In this document: positions 56,676 through 64,000 of the stretch, piece by piece | Layout: every line of letters starts with the position of its first letter | How positions within the stretch are numbered: the stretch's first letter is position 1 | Assembly (NCBI RefSeq): GCF_010499265.1 | Contig: NZ_JAAGSC010000031.1 | Location: 124,001-188,000, forward strand | Source: Wenzhouxiangella limi | GTDB taxonomy: Bacteria > Pseudomonadota > Gammaproteobacteria > Xanthomonadales > Wenzhouxiangellaceae | Direction: 5' to 3' | DNA: 64,000 bases | Program-made: the position numbers and the translations under genes | The notes under the pieces: model-generated | What the model was told of the DNA's origin: nothing | The model's database searches: none | Seen by the model: only the letters and a program-made list of their open reading frames with translations

Positions 56676-58643
56676 TCATTCGCCGATGTGGTCATTGAAG
56701 AACGCCAGCACCGCGTCGTAGAGCTCGACCCGGTTGTCGACGTCGAAAAAGCCGTGGCCTTCTTCTTGTTTCAGCATCCAGCGGTAGGGTTTACCGCGCG
56801 CATCCAGCGCATCGCGCAAGCGCTCGGCGTGGCCCACGGGTACTCGCACGTCGCTGCCGCCGTGGACAATGAACACCTCGTCTTCAATGTGATCGGCCAG
56901 GTGGACCGGCGAGTAGGCCTCGAGCCCGTCTGTGCTGGCGGCAACGTGGCTGCTCATGAAACGCTCGAAAGCCATGCGCGATTGGCGGTCAGAGCCGCGT
57001 GAGAAGTCCGAGCCATCGCCTTCGCGGAACCAGACCAGGTCGTAGACCCCGACGATGCCCACGCCGCACTCGTAGAGCTCGGGTGCGGTGATCAGCCCCA
57101 TGAGGGTGGCGTAGCCGCCGTAGCTGCCGCCCATGATGCAGATCCGTTCGGGATCGGCGATGCCTTGCTCGATCGCCCAGCGGGTGGCGTCGGTAACATC
57201 GTTCTGCATGGCCTGGCCCCACTGGCGCCGGCCCTTGCGAACGAAATCCTCGCCGCGGTTGCCGGAGCCGCGGAAGTTGACCTGCAGGGTGGCGTAGCCG
57301 TGATGGGCGAAGAACTGGGCTTCGGGGTTGAAGCCCCACCGATCGGTAATACCGAACGGGCCGCCGTGGACGTTGACGATCAGCGGCAGCGGCTGCTGCG
57401 CGTCTGCCGGGGTGGTCAGCAAGCCGTGCAGGTTCAGGCCGTCGCGGGCCGGGATCTCCAGCGCGCGCATGGGGCTCAGGCGCTCCTTGGGCAATTCGGG
57501 CCGCGTGGCGGCCAGGAATTCAGCCTGCAGCTTGTCGGTGTGGAACAAAAAGAACTCGCCGGGGTTGCGGTCACCGCGCACGAACAATACCGCGCGCTTG
57601 CCGTCGCGGGAGAAGGAGGTCAGGCTGACGTCGTTTTCGGGAAACGAACGGGCCAGCTGCTGCAGCAGGCGCGCGTCCGGGTGCTCGGCCGCCTTGTCTT
57701 CGAAAAAAGCATAGGTCAGGGGTCCGAAGCGGCTGACCACGCCCAGCACTTCGTCATCGTGGCCGCGAATCGCGCCGCTGACGTCGACCTGGGGATGGCG
57801 GAACAGAAGCTCCAGGTCTCCGCTTTCGAAATCGTAGCGGAAAGCGCCGCTGCGATCGTTTTCAGCCATGTCGTGATTGGAGAGGAAATACATCCGCTGA
57901 TTGTCGGCGCTGAAACCCAGGGGGGTGATGGACGGGCGCTCGCGCTCGGAGTCCACCTGAAGTTCGCGCCACTGATCGTCGTGCTTGACGAACAGATTGA
58001 ACTCCATTTCGTCAAAGTTCTCGGCGTCTATGAACTCGATGGCCGCGCGCAGCTCGCCGGCGTTGTCGGCGATGAAAGCACTGACGTTGCGGCTGTCCGG
58101 ACTGTCGGCCAGGTAGCGGGTGCGGCCGTCAAAAACGTTGAGCAGCATGGCGCTGGGTTCGCCTTCATCGGCCAGGTGGTAGCGCGCGATCAGGATATGA
58201 TCCGGGTCATCGGGCAATGGGTGCAGGACCTGGTAGCCCGCCAGGTTGCTGGCCCCGAAGATTTCCTGGCGCCTGGAACCGTCGATGTTGGCTGCATACA
58301 ATGGTCGGGGACCGGCTTGAAGTGTATCCAGATTGCCGGTGACGGTGGCCACCGACATCACCACGCGAGTGTCGCTGGCCCACCAGAAATCCTGTACGTG
58401 CTGATTGTCCCCAAAACCGAAGGGAGCGGTAGTCAGCTGCATGGACTCGAGGTCGAGCACGGTCAGCTGCACTTCTGAACCGGACTCGAAAGTGAAGGCG
58501 ATGTGCTCGCCGTCGGGTGCGATCCGCATCTCGCGGACCTGGGCGTTGTCAAAGAAGTGGCGGGTCGGAATGGTTTCCGTCAGCGCCGGGTGGGTCAGGG
58601 CGACCAGCAACGCGCCGAGAAGGGCAGAGCGGATTGGGATCAT
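56676..58643 (-). CDS. S9 prolyl oligopeptidase-family serine peptidase, secreted
   Basis: 655 residues: signal peptide (about 1-22), beta-propeller region (about 30-380) and alpha/beta hydrolase domain (about 400-650). The triad is visible: Ser507 in GGSYGGYA, Asp598 in HGGSDVRVP, His630 in EEGHGFFD. Cleaves small peptides, probably in the periplasm. A CATAAT -10 candidate is at 58679-58674. Same strand as the YfcC-family carrier. Confidence 0.94.
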   Translation of the reverse strand: MIPIRSALLGALLVALTHPALTETIPTRHFFDNAQVREMRIAPDGEHIAFTFESGSEVQLTVLDLESMQLTTAPFGFGDNQHVQDFWWASDTRVVMSVATVTGNLDTLQAGPRPLYAANIDGSRRQEIFGASNLAGYQVLHPLPDDPDHILIARYHLADEGEPSAMLLNVFDGRTRYLADSPDSRNVSAFIADNAGELRAAIEFIDAENFDEMEFNLFVKHDDQWRELQVDSERERPSITPLGFSADNQRMYFLSNHDMAENDRSGAFRYDFESGDLELLFRHPQVDVSGAIRGHDDEVLGVVSRFGPLTYAFFEDKAAEHPDARLLQQLARSFPENDVSLTSFSRDGKRAVLFVRGDRNPGEFFLFHTDKLQAEFLAATRPELPKERLSPMRALEIPARDGLNLHGLLTTPADAQQPLPLIVNVHGGPFGITDRWGFNPEAQFFAHHGYATLQVNFRGSGNRGEDFVRKGRRQWGQAMQNDVTDATRWAIEQGIADPERICIMGGSYGGYATLMGLITAPELYECGVGIVGVYDLVWFREGDGSDFSRGSDRQSRMAFERFMSSHVAASTDGLEAYSPVHLADHIEDEVFIVHGGSDVRVPVGHAERLRDALDARGKPYRWMLKQEEGHGFFDVDNRVELYDAVLAFFNDHIGE

Positions 58644-58826
58644 GCGAGATAGGCTGCGATTCGGACCGCGTCCGATTATGGCACGCTCAATTCATTGTGC
58701 CTACTGGATGTCTCGGGGCGCGGTTTTGGGCAATGCGCAGACGGTGGTAATCTGATTGCTGGAAGCGATCGCTGTTTTTTGGTTTTTAAGATCGCAGCAA
58801 CCGTTTCAGCAGCAGGGAGAGACCTT

Positions 58827-59300
58827 ATGGAACAACGCGAGATCAAACAATTTCTTTCCGAGCAGAGTCTTTTTGCCGGCCTGGCCGAAGCGCAGCTGGA
58901 GACGCTGGCCGCGCACGCGCGCGAGCGAGACCTTGAGTCCGACCAGGTGTTGGCCAGCCAGGGCGCAAGGGCTGAAAGCTTTTACCTGATTCTGGACGGG
59001 GCGCTGGTGATCGAGGTTCCCGCCCTGACCGGGCCGAAGCTTGAGGTCACAAGGCTGGGCGAGGGCGAGGTGTTTGGCTGGTCGTGGCTGATCGCGCCTT
59101 ACGAGTGGCACTTCCATGCGCGCGCCTCCGGGCCTACGCGCGTTCTGGAATTCGACGGCAAGGCTCTGCTCGAGCGCTGCGAGGCCGATCCCGCCTTCGG
59201 GTATCCATTGCTGCGGCGCTTCTCGGAGCTGATGGCCCGGCGTTTGGACGCCGCCCAGCGCAAGATGATGGACCAGTGGAGTCCGCCGGGCTTTGCCTGA
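58827..59300 (+). CDS. Stand-alone cyclic-nucleotide-binding-fold protein
   Basis: 157 residues forming one cNMP-binding beta-barrel (LFAGLAEAQLETL, SFYLILDGALVIEV, GEGEVFGWSWL) and a C-terminal helix, with no DNA-binding domain. The phosphate-binding cassette lacks the usual RxA residues that hold cAMP, so the ligand is uncertain. GGGAGA precedes the ATG. The 183-bp gap before it holds a 10-bp perfect palindrome (58764-58773) and the divergent peptidase promoter. Confidence 0.85.
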   Translation: MEQREIKQFLSEQSLFAGLAEAQLETLAAHARERDLESDQVLASQGARAESFYLILDGALVIEVPALTGPKLEVTRLGEGEVFGWSWLIAPYEWHFHARASGPTRVLEFDGKALLERCEADPAFGYPLLRRFSELMARRLDAAQRKMMDQWSPPGFA

Positions 59301-59320
59301 CCCGTAAATGCCAGATCTAA

Positions 59321-59354
59321 AAAAAAGAGCCGGCGCCAAGGCCGGCTCTTTTTT
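59321..59354. terminator. Bidirectional terminator between the cNMP-fold gene and acnA
   Basis: A perfect 14-bp stem (59321-59334 with 59341-59354) around a 6-nt loop, with A and T runs on both sides. It serves both convergent genes. Confidence 0.93.
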
Positions 59355-59371
59355 AAGGTGACGGGCCTCGG

Positions 59372-62140
<2,769 letters not shown>

Positions 62141-62242
62141 GCGGGAAACCTCCAGAGTGTCGAGCGCCGGCCTTCGACGCCAGCGGAAAACCCCCGGATT
62201 TTAACATGCGCCCCGTCCTCAACATCGGAAACAGCTTCAGCC

Positions 62243-62854
62243 TCAGGCTGAGATCAGAGCCTCGGCCTGGCTGAGCATCTTTCGGCGCTGAAAAACCAGC
62301 CGCCACTGGCGGCCACCGACCTGATGCCAAAGGAAAGCCGAGCGGACACCGGCCAGCAGCAGGGCGCGGACCAGGGCCACCTTTTCATCCTGCTTGAGGA
62401 TTTCCGGTTTGCCGCTGATCGACAGCCTGAAATCCAGGGTCGAGACGTGTCTCTGGTAGACGTCGCCGAGCTGGCTGATGACGGATTCATCCAGCGCGTC
62501 CTCGCTTTCGCGCCAGGCCGATTCAACCAGGCTGATGGCCTCCCCGAGCGCTTGCTGGCGGGCCTGGTCGCGCTGGATCCGGCGTCCGAGCTTGCCCATG
62601 CCGAGCGCATAATTCAGGCTCACCAGGTTGTCCTGGGCGGCTCGCGAAGTGAACAGCTCAATCAGCACCCGCAGACCCATACGCACGCCGCCAAGGCCGT
62701 CGTAGACGTCTTCGGCGGTCCTGGGGCTCAGATTGAAAATGCTGTCCAGACTGGCGCGTGCGGCTTGCTGGCTGCAGGTGCCCGAGGTGGCGATCTGGCG
62801 GACCAGTTCACCGGCCTGCAGCATCCCGGCAAAGGCAATGGTGGCGTCTCTCAT
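62243..62854 (-). CDS. hflD: High-frequency lysogenization protein HflD homologue
   Basis: 203 residues, all-helical, peripheral membrane protein. The family segments AFAGMLQAGELVRQIA, LNYALGMGKLGRRI and ISGKPEILKQDEKVALVRALLLAGVRSAFLWHQVGG are present. In E. coli HflD binds lambda CII; its host role is unclear. ATG at 62854 overlaps the mnmA stop (ATGA); mnmA-hflD is conserved, but purB, which usually follows, is replaced by acnA. Confidence 0.92.
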   Translation of the reverse strand: MRDATIAFAGMLQAGELVRQIATSGTCSQQAARASLDSIFNLSPRTAEDVYDGLGGVRMGLRVLIELFTSRAAQDNLVSLNYALGMGKLGRRIQRDQARQQALGEAISLVESAWRESEDALDESVISQLGDVYQRHVSTLDFRLSISGKPEILKQDEKVALVRALLLAGVRSAFLWHQVGGRQWRLVFQRRKMLSQAEALISA

Positions 62855-63999
62855 GATTCGACCGCGTGCGGAAAGGAGGGCGATGGCATCCAGTCGGGGC
62901 GCGGTGCGTTGCAGTGTTCTATCACGCCGCCCCCGAGGCAATGGTCGCCATCGTACAGCACGACCGACTGGCCCGGGGTGACCGCGCGCTGCGGCCGCGC
63001 GAAGCGCAGCTGCAGCTTCGACCCGGTGCATCGCTTGATGATGCAGGCCTGATCGGGCTGCCGATAGCGAACCTTGGCGGTCAGCCGGGTTCCGGCCGCG
63101 GGCGCTTTCCCATCGATCCAGGTCAGCTGTCCGGCGGTCAGTTCATCGGACATCAGCAGTCGGTGTTCCGATGCCTGAACCGCGCACAGCGCGTTTGCTG
63201 TCAGGTCCTTGGCCGCGACGTACCAGGCGCCTTCGGGAAAATCGCTCAGGCCGCCGATATCCAGGCCCTTGCGCTGGCCCAGGGTGTAGTGAATCAGACC
63301 CGAGTGTTGTCCGATCCGGGTACCGTCCTCGCTGCGAATCGGCCCGGGCTCGGAGCGCAAGTAACGATCGATGAAATCATCGAAACGGCGCTCGCCGATA
63401 AAGCAAATGCCGGTGGAATCCTTCTTTCTTGCCACCGGCAGGGCGGCTTTTTCGGCCAGTCTGCGAACTTCGCTTTTCTCCAGCTCGCCCAGCGGGAAGC
63501 GCGCCCGGGCCAGTTGTTCCTGGGTCAGCGCGTACAGGAAATAGCTCTGATCCTTGCCGGCATCGCGGCCTTTGAGCAGTGAGACCGAGCCGTCGGCATT
63601 GTCCCGCCTGCGCGCGTAGTGCCCGGTGGCGATTTCGGTGGCTCCGAGGTCCAGGGCGTGCTCGACGAACGCCTTGAACTTGATCTCGCGGTTGCAAAGA
63701 ACGTCAGGGTTGGGGGTGCGACCGGCGGCCAACTCGGCAAGAAAGTGCTCGAATACGCCTTCCCAGTACTCGGCAGAAAAATTGCGACCGTGGAACGGAA
63801 TGTCGAGCAGCGCACACACGGCCCGAGCGTCGGCGGCGTCGGCCTCGGCGCTGCAGCCCGAGTCGGGATCGTCCTCTTCCCAGTTTTTCATGAACATGCC
63901 GGCGATAGCATGGCCCTGCTGGCGCAGCAGCCAGGCCGTGGTTGCAGAATCCACGCCGCCGGACAGGGCGACCATGATGTCGGGGGCTGTTTTCTTCAT
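62851..63999 (-). CDS. mnmA: tRNA-specific 2-thiouridylase MnmA
   Basis: Adds sulfur at U34 of tRNA-Lys, -Glu and -Gln. 382 residues: PP-loop ALSGGVDSATTAWLL near residue 12, catalytic Cys102 (PDVLCNREIKF) and Cys199 (TGICFIGERRF). The gene is complete; its ATG is one base from the window end. Two of its substrates, tRNA-Glu(TTC) and tRNA-Gln(TTG), are encoded in this window. Confidence 0.97.
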   Translation of the reverse strand: MKKTAPDIMVALSGGVDSATTAWLLRQQGHAIAGMFMKNWEEDDPDSGCSAEADAADARAVCALLDIPFHGRNFSAEYWEGVFEHFLAELAAGRTPNPDVLCNREIKFKAFVEHALDLGATEIATGHYARRRDNADGSVSLLKGRDAGKDQSYFLYALTQEQLARARFPLGELEKSEVRRLAEKAALPVARKKDSTGICFIGERRFDDFIDRYLRSEPGPIRSEDGTRIGQHSGLIHYTLGQRKGLDIGGLSDFPEGAWYVAAKDLTANALCAVQASEHRLLMSDELTAGQLTWIDGKAPAAGTRLTAKVRYRQPDQACIIKRCTGSKLQLRFARPQRAVTPGQSVVLYDGDHCLGGGVIEHCNAPRPDWMPSPSFPHAVES

Positions 64000-64000
64000 G

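Overview
The window is 64 kb of GC-rich, gene-dense bacterial chromosome with no prophage, transposase or CRISPR array. The gene content and local orders (ftsH-folP-glmM; ratA-ratB opposite smpB; bamE opposite fur; grpE/dnaK/dnaJ/dapB; rpsF-rpsR-rplI-dnaB; miaB-ybeZ-ybeY-corC; hemA-prfA opposite lolB; hflD-mnmA) are those of a gammaproteobacterium. The tmRNA tag (ANDDNYALAA), LolB, CydDC and a Pseudomonas-type Fur agree. The many non-standard neighbours fit a Xanthomonadales/Chromatiales-like lineage such as Wenzhouxiangellaceae; that family name is inference.

Layout. 1-5.2 kb: FtsH, then the overlapping folP-glmM-oxygenase operon. 5.2-11.7 kb: exonuclease VII large subunit, a GNAT-nitrilase fusion, ZapG/YhcB, a TerB/DUF697 protein, two methyltransferases (one a stand-alone Hen1-type domain) and a small membrane protein. 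11.8-16.8 kb: tmRNA, a His/Asp-rich TonB-dependent receptor behind a Zur-type operator, SmpB, RatA/RatB, BamE and Fur. 16.8-23.2 kb: RecN, GrpE, DnaK, DnaJ and DapB, with sigma-32-type promoters before grpE and dnaK. 23.2-23.7 kb: tRNA-Ala(GGC), tRNA-Glu(TTC), a strong terminator and a duplicated 63-bp unit. 23.7-30.6 kb: an eight-gene Mrp/Mbh-type cation-proton antiporter operon. 30.6-34.7 kb: AEC carrier, PAS-GGDEF protein, AsnRS and an A-type Fe-S carrier. 34.7-38.7 kb: S6/S18/L9 operon with an S6:S18-type leader, DnaB and alanine racemase. 38.7-43.5 kb: MiaB, PhoH-like YbeZ, YbeY, CorC and, where lnt normally sits, a DUF4105 (Lnb-like) protein. 43.5-49.3 kb: cydABDC. 49.4-55.2 kb: prfA-hemA, opposite a TPR lipoprotein, LolB, tRNA-Gln and Prs. 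55.3-64 kb: YfcC-family carrier, S9 peptidase, a cyclic-nucleotide-binding-fold protein, aconitase A, HflD and MnmA.

How it works together. Most genes are housekeeping: ribosome rescue (tmRNA+SmpB), protein quality control (FtsH, DnaK system), envelope assembly (BamE, LolB, possible lipoprotein acylation), respiration and ion homeostasis (cytochrome bd, Mrp-like antiporter) and metal control (Fur, Zur-type site). The points most worth following are the DUF4105 protein at the lnt position, the lone Hen1 domain, the three-D-subunit antiporter with an altered third subunit, the Zur-box/His-rich receptor pair, and a recurrent spacing of a -10-like hexamer 6-7 nt before a start codon, which suggests leaderless mRNAs for folP, xseA, ratA, miaB and a small membrane-protein gene. 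No gene-free stretch exceeds 300 bases; the longest (23422-23664) holds the terminator and repeats.
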